Of a stretch of 48,003 nucleotides of DNA, positions 27,872-36,829 are shown in pieces. A model generated the notes under the pieces. The model searched no databases and was not told the DNA's origin. It worked only from the letters and a program-made list of their open reading frames with translations. The stretch is taken from contig JAAFIF010000071.1 of NCBI GenBank assembly GCA_013298625.1, positions 1 through 48,003 on the forward strand, written 5' to 3'. Each line of letters starts with the position of its first letter. Position 1 is the stretch's first letter. This DNA is from Myxococcales bacterium. GTDB lineage: Bacteria; Myxococcota_A; Polyangia; Polyangiales; Ga0077539. Position numbers and translations under genes: made by a program.

Positions 27872-28570
27872 GGCGTTGCTGTGTTCTACGGTCGAGTGAG
27901 TAGGGTACGAGCGTCGCGCGCGTAGGCGCGGGTCGGTCAGCGCGATCGGAGTGTAGAGCACGCGCGAGTGATCGACAGCGCCCTCAGCGGTTGCTCATCG
28001 AGCGCAACCACTGCACGAGCGCGGCATCGCTGGCCCGAGCGGGCGCTGCGGGCGCAGGCGTCGCTGGTCACGGGGCGCCCGAGCGCGGCGGCGTTGGCCC
28101 ACGGCGAACGCGGGGAGGTTGCGACGTTGCGTCCGATCGAGCGCGCGGAGCCGCGCGGCGAGACGCGGCGGTGTGCACTGCGCCTGCGTGTGGAGCTCGA
28201 GGGACGGTGTTCAATAGTTCACGAACCCGGGATAACCCCTCGAGATCCCGTACCGCTGGCGGCGGCCGACGCCCAACGCGAACGAGCACAGGGACGGAGC
28301 GATCGTGTGGGGACCGTGTTCAATTGCTCACGAACGCCAGGGCGCGAGGAGAGGCGCACATTCAATCCATTCGAGCACCTGGCGCGCTCTCGTGAACGAT
28401 TGAACACCGTCCCCGCCCTCCCGATCGTGCCTGTCCCCGTCGGCGAGCTTGTGCCCGACCCCAATGGTTTCACACACATAACCCGCTCTCGTGAACTATT
28501 GAACACCGTCCCTGCGCCCCGAGGCGCGCAGTCGCCCCGTCGCGCTCGCGCTACGATCGCTGCGCCCGTC
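27872..28570. repeat. Non-coding region with four copies of a REP-like element
   Basis: No gene is supported here. Four copies of a 24-26 bp element containing a variant of GTTCAATAGTTCACGAAC lie at 28201-28226 and 28310-28335 (direct) and about 28389-28413 and 28489-28512 (inverted). Each carries a flanking GGGAC-type edge (or its complement) and a CTCTCG or similar tail. A fifth copy lies at 36744-36769. The distances between copies are 80-110 bp. The pattern, pairs in opposite orientation in intergenic DNA, resembles REP/BIME elements mobilised by a distant IS200-like transposase (RAYT); no such gene is in this window. The rest of the region shows nothing recognisable. Confidence 0.75.
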
Positions 28571-29218
28571 ATGGACGAAGTCTTGAGCGTCGTGTTCTCG
28601 GTCGCCGCGGTGGCGTCCTTCATCGCCTTCATGGTGTGGATCGTGAGCCTCGCGAAGCGCGAGACCGCGGCGCGCCACGCGGCGTGGGCGGCGTTTGCTG
28701 CGCACCACGGGTTCACGTTTACGTTGCCGCACGGCCCCTGGTACGCGAAGAAGCCAGCGCGCATCGAGGGGAGCGTGGGCACTGTCCCCATCGCCATCGA
28801 CACGTACGTCGTCAGCAACGGAAAGACCTCGACCATGTACACCCGGCTCGTGAGCGCGGCGATGCAGCCGATGCCCCTCGACGCGAAGGTGTACCGAGAG
28901 ACCATCTTCGGCGCGCTCGGCGACCTCGTCGGCGCGCAAGACGTGGCCGTCGGCGACGCGCAGTTCGACAAAGAGTTCGTCGTGAAGGCGTCGCGAGAAG
29001 ACCTCGTTCGTCAATGGCTCCACCAGCCGCTACGCGCGGCGATCACGCGCTTCTTTCTGGGCCCCGACCAGAGCAACGGCACGCTGCACTATCGTCAGGG
29101 ACAAATCGTGCTCTCTTGGCTTGGCGGAGAGAGACGCGAGGGCGCGCTGCAGGCCGCGGTCTCGATCGCCGTCGAAGGCGCGGGCTTTCGCGGCGTCGAG
29201 CAAGGGGCGTTTCGGTAG
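28571..29218 (+). CDS. Membrane-anchored protein of unknown function
   Basis: 215 residues. A single hydrophobic segment (VLSVVFSVAAVASFIAFMVWIVSLA, about 4-28) near the N-terminus is followed by a charged region, so the protein is probably anchored in the inner membrane with its bulk in the cytoplasm. The soluble domain is alpha/beta mixed (FAAHHGFTFTLPHG, VPIAIDTYVVSNGKTSTMYTRLVS, KEFVVKASREDLVRQWL). No family was recognised. The ATG at 28571 follows the last REP-like copy by about 58 bp; upstream extension of the frame is only repeat-derived. The cytochrome/copper monooxygenase lipoprotein follows on the same strand. Confidence 0.75.
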   Translation: MDEVLSVVFSVAAVASFIAFMVWIVSLAKRETAARHAAWAAFAAHHGFTFTLPHGPWYAKKPARIEGSVGTVPIAIDTYVVSNGKTSTMYTRLVSAAMQPMPLDAKVYRETIFGALGDLVGAQDVAVGDAQFDKEFVVKASREDLVRQWLHQPLRAAITRFFLGPDQSNGTLHYRQGQIVLSWLGGERREGALQAAVSIAVEGAGFRGVEQGAFR

Positions 29219-29319
29219 GATGAGCGCCGGTGAGCGCGGCGCGTCCAGCGATTCGTCGAGGATTCGCTGGGGCCCGTCGCTGCGGGACGCGCTCGGTCGA
29301 TGATACGCTCGCAGCACTC

Positions 29320-30657
29320 ATGAACGTGCGCGCGTCGATCGTTGCTCTCGTTGCGCTGGCGAGCGCGGGCTGTGACAGCGCTGTCATCGGGCGCGACGCA
29401 GGTGATGGGACAACAGACAGCGCGACGGACAGCGGCGGCAGCGACGCTGCGTCGGCGCCGGACTCAGCCGATGCCCGCGCAGACGCGAGCGCGATCGAGG
29501 ACAGCGCGACGCCCGCGGCGGTCACGTGGCACGAGCACGTTCGACCGATCGTCAACGGCCGCTGCGTGACGTGCCATCGCGAAGGACAAGTGGGGCCGTT
29601 TGCGCTCGAGACGCTGGCGCAGATGCGGACGTTCGCCGCGGCGTCGCTGCGCGCGATCGAGTCCCGTCGGATGCCGCCGTGGATGCCCATGCAAGGCTGC
29701 GGGCAGTTCGCGCAAGATCGCTCGCTGACCGAGCGCGAGATCGACACGTTTCGACAGTGGGTCGCGAGCGGAACACCCGAGGGCGACCCCGCCCGCGCGC
29801 CGATGGTCGAGCCCGCGCCGACCGTTTCATTTCGCGCAGACCTTCGGCTGCCCATGCCGGGCGCGTACACGCCGGACTTCTCGCGCTCGACCACGGGCGC
29901 CGACGACTACCGATGCTTCGTGCTGAGCCGGGCAGTGGATCGAACGCTCTGGATCACTGGGTACGACCTCGAGCCCGGCGTGCGGGCGATGGTGCACCAC
30001 GCGAACGTGCACGCGGTTCCTGCGGCGAGCGCGGCGGGGCTGCCCGCGGGCGCGCAGGGATACAGCTGCTTCGGCGGCGCGGGGCTCGCCAACACGCGGA
30101 CGCTCAGCGTGTGGGTGCCGGGGACGCCGCCCACGAAGTTTCCTGCAAACACGGCGATCGAGGTCAACGCGGGCGAGGCGCTCGTCGTGCAGATGCACTA
30201 TTACCGATTCATGCCGGGCTCAGCGGCGCCGCCCGCCGATCGCAGCACGATGATCTTCGAGCTGAGCCCGGTGCGACCCGCGCGGCTCGCGCAAATGGTC
30301 GGCCCTGGCGGCCCTGGGTCCTTCACGATCCCCGCGCGATCGAGCGCGCACGTCATCGGCGGCGTGTGGACCGTCCCCGCGCGCGGAACGCTCTGGGGCG
30401 TCCTCCCCCACATGCACAAGATCGGTCGTCGCATCACCGTGCGCGTCGGCGACGCGTGCGCGATCGACATCCCTACGTGGGACTTTCACTGGCAACAACT
30501 GTATTTCTACCAGCAAATGGGCGGGATTCCCGTCAACGCCGGGCTGCAGACCAGCATCGCGTGCGAGTACAACAACCCCGGCAGCACGCCGGTCACCAAC
30601 GGCGAGAGCTCCGACGAAGAGATGTGCGGCGCGCCGTTCTACTACACGCCGGAGTGA
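29320..30657 (+). CDS. Copper type II ascorbate-dependent monooxygenase-like lipoprotein with cytochrome c domain
   Basis: 445 residues. The signal ends in lipobox SAGC (Cys18), followed by an Asp/Ala/Ser-rich linker. A cytochrome c motif CVTCH is at 82-86 in the first domain. The rest matches the two-domain copper type II monooxygenase fold (PHM/DBH type): MVHH (His226, His227) and MHYY (His293) fit the CuH site, PHMH (His364, His366) plus Met435 in DEEMCG fit the CuM site. All expected ligands are present. The likely reaction is hydroxylation of a small substrate with electrons delivered by the attached heme. The partner and substrate are unknown. Confidence 0.9.
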   Translation: MNVRASIVALVALASAGCDSAVIGRDAGDGTTDSATDSGGSDAASAPDSADARADASAIEDSATPAAVTWHEHVRPIVNGRCVTCHREGQVGPFALETLAQMRTFAAASLRAIESRRMPPWMPMQGCGQFAQDRSLTEREIDTFRQWVASGTPEGDPARAPMVEPAPTVSFRADLRLPMPGAYTPDFSRSTTGADDYRCFVLSRAVDRTLWITGYDLEPGVRAMVHHANVHAVPAASAAGLPAGAQGYSCFGGAGLANTRTLSVWVPGTPPTKFPANTAIEVNAGEALVVQMHYYRFMPGSAAPPADRSTMIFELSPVRPARLAQMVGPGGPGSFTIPARSSAHVIGGVWTVPARGTLWGVLPHMHKIGRRITVRVGDACAIDIPTWDFHWQQLYFYQQMGGIPVNAGLQTSIACEYNNPGSTPVTNGESSDEEMCGAPFYYTPE

Positions 30658-30659
30658 CC

Positions 30660-31808
30660 ATGCCGCGCCCGTTGTCACGCACGCTCCCCACGCTGCTCGC
30701 GCTCGCCACGAGCGCCTGCGTCGAGGCCGTCGCGCCGCGCGACGCTGCGGTAGACACCGTGAACGCGCGCGACGGCGCGAGCGCCATCGATAGCGCCAGC
30801 AACGACAGCGGCACGAGCAGCAACGACGGCAGCGCCGATGTCCTCACGCACGCGATGGACGTCGCCAACGACAGCGCGACGGACGCAGCGCTCGCGCTCG
30901 ACGTCACATCGGCGACCGACGCGGCCCGCACGGACGCAGCAGACCCTTGCCTCGGCCGCGCGTTCGGCGATCGCTGCGGTGATGGCCTCGCGTGCGATGG
31001 GCGCGGAGCGTGCGCGATCCGTCGTCCGTGCGCGCTCGAGAGCGCAGGGCGCTGGCTGTATCCCGACGGGGCAGCCCGACGGCTGCTCGAAACCGTCTTC
31101 GCCTACGGCCGCTACTACAACTTCTGGATCAACCCCGACGGGAGCTACACGCCGCTCAACCCCGGAGGAAACACCACGGCCAGCGTCGACCGCTGGCGCG
31201 GCGTCGGACAGGCGTGCTCGACGGCAGACCCTTGCTCGTTCGACTCGTTCAACCTCTGGGCGAGCGGCGGAGACCCCGCGATCATCGAGACCGTCCTGCG
31301 CGGCGGGCGCTACTTCACGTACTCGAGCGCGGCTGGCTATCGGCTGGTCGACAGCGGTCTGCTCGAGGGCGTCGTGCGCTGGTCCCGCGCGGCCAACGGT
31401 CCGTGCGCGGATCAGCTCGAGGGAGAGTGTCGCTTTCAAACGCGCTCGTTGGTGATGGACTGGGGAGCGTCGCAGCTCGCGCGAGAAGAGATCACCGCGC
31501 AGGGACGGCGCTGGGTGTTCGACGGAGCGGGGCGGCCGGTGCCGTCGGTTCCGCTCGGGCAGCGGTTGGACAGCGTCGCGCGCTATGCAGCGAACGACGG
31601 ACTCGGGCCGTGCATCGTCGGCGCGCCGTGTCGATTCGACGCGCATTTTCACGACCCGACGACGGGAGACGAGTTCGTCGTGGCGCGGGGTCGCTTGTTC
31701 GTGTGGGCCAGCGACGCTGAGAACACCCGTCGTTTCGCGAGCGGGTACGGCAACGAGCTGCACACGTTTGGTCGCTACGCGAGCGGCCCGTGTCGCGTCA
31801 CGCGCTGA
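30660..31808 (+). CDS. Repeat-containing lipoprotein, unknown function
   Basis: 382 residues. The signal ends in ATSAC (Cys20), followed by an Asp/Ala/Ser-rich linker to about residue 95. The mature part has four repeating segments with the pattern R-[YW]-x...GPC or GQAC...C-[SR]-F-[DQ], for example VGQACSTADPCSFDSF, NGPCADQLEGECRFQT and LGPCIVGAPCRFDAHF, each about 65-70 residues apart. Aromatic and Gly-rich segments (GRYYNFWINPDG, GRYFTYSS) separate the Cys pairs. The ATG at 30660 starts 2 bp after the stop of the copper monooxygenase, so the two are probably one operon and could form a surface complex. No family name is claimed. Confidence 0.82.
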   Translation: MPRPLSRTLPTLLALATSACVEAVAPRDAAVDTVNARDGASAIDSASNDSGTSSNDGSADVLTHAMDVANDSATDAALALDVTSATDAARTDAADPCLGRAFGDRCGDGLACDGRGACAIRRPCALESAGRWLYPDGAARRLLETVFAYGRYYNFWINPDGSYTPLNPGGNTTASVDRWRGVGQACSTADPCSFDSFNLWASGGDPAIIETVLRGGRYFTYSSAAGYRLVDSGLLEGVVRWSRAANGPCADQLEGECRFQTRSLVMDWGASQLAREEITAQGRRWVFDGAGRPVPSVPLGQRLDSVARYAANDGLGPCIVGAPCRFDAHFHDPTTGDEFVVARGRLFVWASDAENTRRFASGYGNELHTFGRYASGPCRVTR

Positions 31809-31839
31809 GCGTCACCGCTGCGAGCGGCGGACAACGAGC

Positions 31840-32931
31840 TCATTCGCGGGCGATCGGCAGCGCCCGTCCCTTGCGGCCAGCGCGCGCGACGGGCGGCGGC
31901 GTGGTGGCGATCAGACGCGCGGCGAGGTCCACGCAGCGATCGAGCAGCTCTGCCGAAGCGCTTCGAAGGGCGTCGCTGTCGCGCACGAGCTCGACGTTCT
32001 TCTCCATGTCTTCGGCGCTCCACCCGCGCGAGTGCGCGACGTACGGAAACTGTGGAAATTGACAGCCGAGCTCGCCGAAGAACCCGAGCATCTGCCCGGC
32101 CACGGCTTGGATGTTGTCTTGCCCGCCGACGATGATCGGCCCGACGACTTTGTTCTGCAGCAGCACCCGACCCGCGATGGTGACCTGGTTCTGGATGCAG
32201 TTCATTCGCTCGACCATCTTGAAGTACAGGCTGCTGGGCGCGCCCCAGCGGATGGGCGTCGCGACGATGAACACGTCACCCCAGTGCACGAGCGCTTCGT
32301 ACACGCGCTCGAGCTGGTCGTTGGGGTCCATCTGCGTGATCGAGCACGGCCAGGTGCACGCGCGCGCGGCCTTCGAGTAGAAGCCCTCGCAGTGTCGAAA
32401 CTCGAGCTCGCGCAGTCGGATCAAGCGCGTCTCGAGCCCTTTGCGCTCGGCGTGGGCGAGCGCTGCTTCGAGCAGCGAGTCGGACGCTGAGAACCGCGGG
32501 TGCTCGCGCTGCATGGACGTGGTCGAGATGCCGACGATCCGCGGCGGCCCGGGCGCGCGCTGGACCTCGCGCGCGAGCGGGTGCGGCTCGTGCGGCTTCT
32601 TCGCGCGGCGGGTCACTGGCGTGCGAAGCACCTCGACGCGGCCCTCGCGCACGCGCACTTCGTACGACGGAACGACGTCTTCTTCGAACCCGCGCTCGCC
32701 GTGGCCTTCGACGCGGTGAAACTTCCACTGGTGCCACGGGCACACGACGAAATCGCCGTCGAGCGTCCCTTTGCCGAGCGGTCCGCCGGCGTGGTTGCAG
32801 ACGCCGCTCACGGCGCCGAACACTCCGTCGCGGTGGCTGAGCGCGACGCGCGCGCCGCCGACCATCACTTGTTGCACAGGTCTCTCGCGCAGCTCCTCGG
32901 CCGCGCCTACGTCGATCCACTCGTCTGTCAT
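31840..32931 (-). CDS. Rieske [2Fe-2S] domain fused to NAD(P)H:FMN-type oxidoreductase
   Basis: 363 residues. The N-terminal domain (about 1-110) is a Rieske ferredoxin: C45-N-H47 and C64-P-W-H67 are the four cluster ligands. After a basic Pro-rich linker (RRAKKPHEPHP) the C-terminal domain (about 130-345) matches NADPH-dependent FMN reductase/flavodoxin-like folds, including GISTTS, a Cys-rich strand (WPCSITQMDP) and ATPIRWGAPSSLYFKMVERM. The fusion should pass electrons between a flavin and a Rieske cluster in one polypeptide. The ATG at 32931 has a GAGG seven bases upstream. Reductase or quinone-reductase roles are possible; the electron partner is unknown. Confidence 0.9.
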   Translation of the reverse strand: MTDEWIDVGAAEELRERPVQQVMVGGARVALSHRDGVFGAVSGVCNHAGGPLGKGTLDGDFVVCPWHQWKFHRVEGHGERGFEEDVVPSYEVRVREGRVEVLRTPVTRRAKKPHEPHPLAREVQRAPGPPRIVGISTTSMQREHPRFSASDSLLEAALAHAERKGLETRLIRLRELEFRHCEGFYSKAARACTWPCSITQMDPNDQLERVYEALVHWGDVFIVATPIRWGAPSSLYFKMVERMNCIQNQVTIAGRVLLQNKVVGPIIVGGQDNIQAVAGQMLGFFGELGCQFPQFPYVAHSRGWSAEDMEKNVELVRDSDALRSASAELLDRCVDLAARLIATTPPPVARAGRKGRALPIARE

Positions 32932-33045
32932 CTACGTGCCTCGCTTTGCTTCAGTTGTGCGACGGGTACAAACCAAGCTCGAATGAGCTCATTCGGCGCG
33001 GCGCCGTGCGCGCGGTGTCCTCGTCGCGTCCACAGGACGACTGGC

Positions 33046-34464
33046 TCAGTGCTCGGTGAACGGCTTGAGCACGGACCCGGCCATCTCGACCACTTGTGAC
33101 GAGCTGGTGTTGTGGTCGATCGCGTGCCACGTGCGTCGAAGGTTCTCTCGCCCGACGTCCTTGGGGCCGAGCATCACGCGCTCGAGCGTCGCGAGGTCGG
33201 GCAGCGTCGAGAGCTCATCGGCCGTGAGCAAATGGCTGTCGGTGAGCTGCTTGCGCAGCGTGGCGGCGCGACCGATGCGCCTTCGCACCGCGTGCTCGTC
33301 CATCGTTTCGACGGCGTCCCACGCCGAGCGAATCTCGGCGACGGTGCGCATCCACAGGACCGTGTGCGCGACGCGATGACGGGACTCTGGCGTGCCGAAG
33401 CCCTGCGGGAGCGTCACCACGGCGGGGGCGGCCATGCCTTCACGCGGGTCTCCGCTCGGCCCTTCGAGCAAGGCTCTGGCGCCGAGGGCGAAGCCAGTGC
33501 TCGTGGCGCGAGAGACGGGGCGGGGGCCGGCCCAGTTTCCTCGGGCGAAGGCCTCGAAAACAGTGGCCTCGTTGGTCGGGTCGTCGAGCTCGAACTGCAC
33601 GAGCACGTGTCGCGGCGAGCCCGCGGACACGGGTCCGATCGAGATCTCCATCGTGCGTCCGTCGGGTCGGCACGGGAGCCTGTGCATGACCTCGGCGCGC
33701 GTCACGCGCGAAGTAAACGTGAGGTAGAGCGAGACGTCCGTCGCGACGAGCCTTCGCGCGCCTTCGACTTCGTACGCGATGACGGGCGCGACCTGCGCCG
33801 CGTCGCGCAGAAAGTGAAATCGACCGCCGCCCGACGAGGCGATCAGCGCGCACAGGCGCTCGTCGATTCCGTCGCCGACGCCGACGACGTTGGTCTCGAC
33901 GCCGCGGCGAAGGCCCTCGCCGACGAGCCGGCGCAAGCCTTCGGGCTCGAGCTCGCCGTGCGACGGAAGCCCGTCGGTGAGCAGCACGATCCTGCGCGCC
34001 GCGTCGGGGATCATCCATCGCGACAGCGCGTCGTCGCACTCGCGCCAGGCCGACGAGATGTTGGTCCCCGTCCCTGTGGCGAGCCGATCGAGCGCGCGGC
34101 GGGCGTCCGCTTTGCTGTCGGCGTCCGCGGCGCTCGGGGCGCACACCACGCGCGCGACGCGGTCGAACGCGATCACGGCGAAGCGGTCCTCGGCTCCGAG
34201 CGCGTCGAGCACGTCCCGCGCCGCTTGCACAGCGAGCGCGAAGCGAGCCCCGCGCATCGAGCTCGACGCGTCGATCGCGAGGGCCATGCACAGCGGCGCC
34301 CGAGCGTTCTGCGAAACCTCTGCGCGATCGAGCTCTCCGGCGAGCTCGACCAGCGCGAACGCGTGCCGCGGCCCGGTCCCCACTTCGGGGAGCCGCGCCG
34401 CGAAGGTGTGTAGCTGAAGTTTTGCCATCGACCGCGCCGAGCGTACGACGAAGGTGGCCTTCAT
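33046..34464 (-). CDS. VWA domain protein (inter-alpha-trypsin-inhibitor-like)
   Basis: 472 residues from the ATG at 34464; a downstream ATG at 34428 is the alternative, but GAGAG lies nine bases before 34464. The VWA domain is at about 60-250 with MIDAS residues D65-A-S-S-S in AIDASSSM, and a later TDG motif in VVLLTDGLPSH. A beta-rich region follows (about 255-330, RVTRAEVMHRLPCRPDGR) and then a helical C-terminal third. No signal peptide or membrane segment is seen, so it is probably cytosolic. VWA proteins of this type bind partner proteins through a divalent metal. No MoxR gene is adjacent; the nearest is at 26846. Confidence 0.85.
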   Translation of the reverse strand: MKATFVVRSARSMAKLQLHTFAARLPEVGTGPRHAFALVELAGELDRAEVSQNARAPLCMALAIDASSSMRGARFALAVQAARDVLDALGAEDRFAVIAFDRVARVVCAPSAADADSKADARRALDRLATGTGTNISSAWRECDDALSRWMIPDAARRIVLLTDGLPSHGELEPEGLRRLVGEGLRRGVETNVVGVGDGIDERLCALIASSGGGRFHFLRDAAQVAPVIAYEVEGARRLVATDVSLYLTFTSRVTRAEVMHRLPCRPDGRTMEISIGPVSAGSPRHVLVQFELDDPTNEATVFEAFARGNWAGPRPVSRATSTGFALGARALLEGPSGDPREGMAAPAVVTLPQGFGTPESRHRVAHTVLWMRTVAEIRSAWDAVETMDEHAVRRRIGRAATLRKQLTDSHLLTADELSTLPDLATLERVMLGPKDVGRENLRRTWHAIDHNTSSSQVVEMAGSVLKPFTEH

Positions 34465-34505
34465 TTCGCGCAACTCTCGCAGACCCTGTATCGTCTCGCG
34501 CGCAC

Positions 34506-36020
34506 ATGGCCACTGTTCGAACTCGCGCTGATCTCGCGGTGCTTCTCGCCCGACAAATGTCCGCCTCCGTCCGCTCGACGGCTTCGGGAGACGAGGACAT
34601 CGAGGGGCGCGCGGCGCTCAAGACCTACCTTCTCGAGCCGCACGGCGCGGTGATGACCGACCCGCGTTCGGTGCTCGCGACGGCGCTCGCTCCGCAGGGG
34701 ATCACCGTGGATTCTACGGACGAGCCCGAGCTCGTCGCGCTGGTCGCGGGCGAGCAGGTGTCCTGGCTCGACGCGACGCCGGGCCGTCCCTGGCGCCTGC
34801 ACGTGGCCGCGAGCGTCAAGGACGCCGACCGCGTACACGAGCTGCTGACGAGCTCGACGCCGTTTCTCACGCCGCTGCGGATCCTGCCTTCGCGGCTCGA
34901 ATCGCTGGCGAAGACCACGGGATCGCCGCTGGTGCTCTTCTCGCTGCGCCACGACCGCAGGCCGCTGCGCGCGAGCGCCGAGGGCGCGGGCTCGGAGGGC
35001 ATCGACGTCGTGACCCTGCGATTCTGGGCGGCGACCGCGGCGCAGACCCTCGAGGCGCTGCGCGACAAGAACGTGCTGCCGGGCGCGACGAGCGTGAGCT
35101 CGGTGCAGCTTCGCATGGGAGAAGCCGAGCAGTACGCGCGCGTCGAGGTCTATCACGACGGAAAGTGCACGGCCGTCGGCAACTCGTTCGTTCACTTCGA
35201 GAAGCTGCTCGACGCGATCTGCGCGGAGTACGACGAGATGCGCGCGCTCGTGGACGCGATCGCGCAGAAGGGGCGGCGGGTGTTTGTTCCCGTCCCGTGG
35301 CGCGGTGACGCGGTGGAGCCTGCGGCGGCGCGGATGTTCGTCGGCGCCGACCCGTTTGCGCTGTGGGGGCTGCCCGAGCGCGTGGCCGATCACACGTTTC
35401 GCGCGCGCGTAGTGGATCTAGACACTGCCCGCGGCGCGGTCATCGAGCTCTCTCGCGAGGGCGTCGCGATCGAGTTGCCGCCTGGGACGCCGCCCTGCGT
35501 CGCGCTGCGGTTTCTGTCCAACGTGCAGTTTCACATGCACGCAGAGTTCTCTCTGGATCCCTTGCTGCAGATCCGCGCGGGCGGCGCGCAGGCGAAGCCC
35601 GAGGCGGCCTTCAACGAGCGAGACGCGCTCGACCGCGTCGCTGCCGCGGTGCTCACCGAGACCGTCGCCCTGTGGCTCCGCGGTTCTCCGACGGTGAGCG
35701 TGCTCTCGGTGCTCGACGGGCTGCTCGGCGTCGAGCGCTCGGCGCAAGGACACGCGGACCTCGCGCGCAAAGTGCTCTCTGAAGCCGCAGCGTACGAGTG
35801 GTCCGACTGGCTCAAGCCCGCGCGCGACGAGAGCGGCGCGACCGTGTGGCGCTTTCGCGTCGAGCCGCAGCGCGAGCGCACCGCGCGCACGCGGCAGCTC
35901 GGGCGCTTGTACAAGCACGCAGCCGCCCTCGCCCAGCGCCTCGCGGGCGGCAACGTCGAGCCCTGGTCGCAGCTCTCGCTGTTCGACGCCGAAGCGCTCG
36001 TCCCGCCGGACAACGGCTGA
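34506..36020 (+). CDS. Unknown protein, 504 residues
   Basis: 504 residues; function not recognised. The sequence is soluble-looking with regular alternation of strands and helices and no signal peptide or membrane segment. Notable segments are LRFWAATAAQTLEALRDKN, a region around VFVPVPWRGD near the middle, an aromatic-rich FLSNVQFHMHAEF and a C-terminal SQLSLFDAEAL. A helical linker with basic character (RTARTRQLGRLYKHAAALAQRL) precedes the end. The ATG at 34506 is 41 bp from the divergent VWA gene start, so the two share a promoter region. The DUF1415 gene starts 8 bp after its stop, suggesting co-translation with that gene. Confidence 0.8.
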   Translation: MATVRTRADLAVLLARQMSASVRSTASGDEDIEGRAALKTYLLEPHGAVMTDPRSVLATALAPQGITVDSTDEPELVALVAGEQVSWLDATPGRPWRLHVAASVKDADRVHELLTSSTPFLTPLRILPSRLESLAKTTGSPLVLFSLRHDRRPLRASAEGAGSEGIDVVTLRFWAATAAQTLEALRDKNVLPGATSVSSVQLRMGEAEQYARVEVYHDGKCTAVGNSFVHFEKLLDAICAEYDEMRALVDAIAQKGRRVFVPVPWRGDAVEPAAARMFVGADPFALWGLPERVADHTFRARVVDLDTARGAVIELSREGVAIELPPGTPPCVALRFLSNVQFHMHAEFSLDPLLQIRAGGAQAKPEAAFNERDALDRVAAAVLTETVALWLRGSPTVSVLSVLDGLLGVERSAQGHADLARKVLSEAAAYEWSDWLKPARDESGATVWRFRVEPQRERTARTRQLGRLYKHAAALAQRLAGGNVEPWSQLSLFDAEALVPPDNG

Positions 36021-36028
36021 GCCGGGCG

Positions 36029-36760
36029 ATGCGCGAGGACGAGTCCACGGCCGACGCAGCCCTCGCGAGCGCAGCGCGCGCGGTGTACGGCCGCTATCAG
36101 CGCGAGATCGTCGAGGGGTTCGACTTCTGCCCGTACGCGAAGCAAGCGCGCGAACAGGGCGCGGTGCGCGTCGAGGTGTGTTGCGACGCGCGGCCCACGC
36201 ATGCCGCGGTGCTCGCGGTGGCCGACGAGCTCGCGGCGGACGAGCGGGTCGAGATCGGGCTGCTGTTGTTTCCGAGGGTGTTCGTCGATCGGTTCGAGTG
36301 GCAGCGGTTCGTAGGAGAAGTGCACGACCTCGACGCGAAGTCCCCGCGGCCGATGGCGAAGCAGTTCGCGGCGGCGGCGTTTCATCCGGACGCCGAGCCG
36401 GACACCGGGTCGCCTGCGCGCCTCGTGTCGTTTATCCGCCGCACGCCGGACCCCAGTATTCAATTTGTGCGCGTCTCGGTGCTCGCGCGCATGAGGGCGA
36501 GAGACCCGAAAGAGACCACCTACGTCGCGCCCGACGAGCTCGACGGGTTCATCAAGCGGCTCGCGGAGGCGCCGCTCGAGCAACGACTGCCGCTGCACGA
36601 GCGGATCGCGAGAGCCAACCTCGAGACGGTGCAAGCGCGCGGGGTGGAGCACGTTCGCGGGCTGCTCGACGGGATCTTGCGCGAGCGCGACGAGCGGTAC
36701 GCGGCGCTCGGCGAGGCCCCGCGACGCGGAGCGCGCGCGAACGGGGACGGTGTTCAATAG
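36029..36760 (+). CDS. DUF1415 family protein
   Basis: 243 residues. It matches the DUF1415 pattern: FDFCPYAKQAREQG near residue 32-45, with Cys34, and a central AAAFHPDAEPD segment. No biochemical role is established for the family. The body is soluble and helical/strand mixed. The last residues are encoded by the left part of a REP-like element: its TAG stop (36758-36760) lies inside the repeat core at 36744-36769, so insertion of the element has probably replaced the original end of the gene. The gene follows the unknown 504-residue gene after 8 bp. Confidence 0.88.
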   Translation: MREDESTADAALASAARAVYGRYQREIVEGFDFCPYAKQAREQGAVRVEVCCDARPTHAAVLAVADELAADERVEIGLLLFPRVFVDRFEWQRFVGEVHDLDAKSPRPMAKQFAAAAFHPDAEPDTGSPARLVSFIRRTPDPSIQFVRVSVLARMRARDPKETTYVAPDELDGFIKRLAEAPLEQRLPLHERIARANLETVQARGVEHVRGLLDGILRERDERYAALGEAPRRGARANGDGVQ

Positions 36761-36769
36761 TTCACGAAC
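36744..36769 (+). repeat. REP-like element, fifth copy
   Basis: Same 26-bp element as in 28201-28512, here in direct orientation. It contains GTTCAATAGTTCACGAAC. Its TAG supplies the stop codon of the DUF1415 gene. Confidence 0.8.
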
Positions 36770-36829
36770 AGGGACCAGCGCCCCGACGGTCGAACCGCGC
36801 ACCCCGCCTGCTACAGTCCCCCCCGCGCG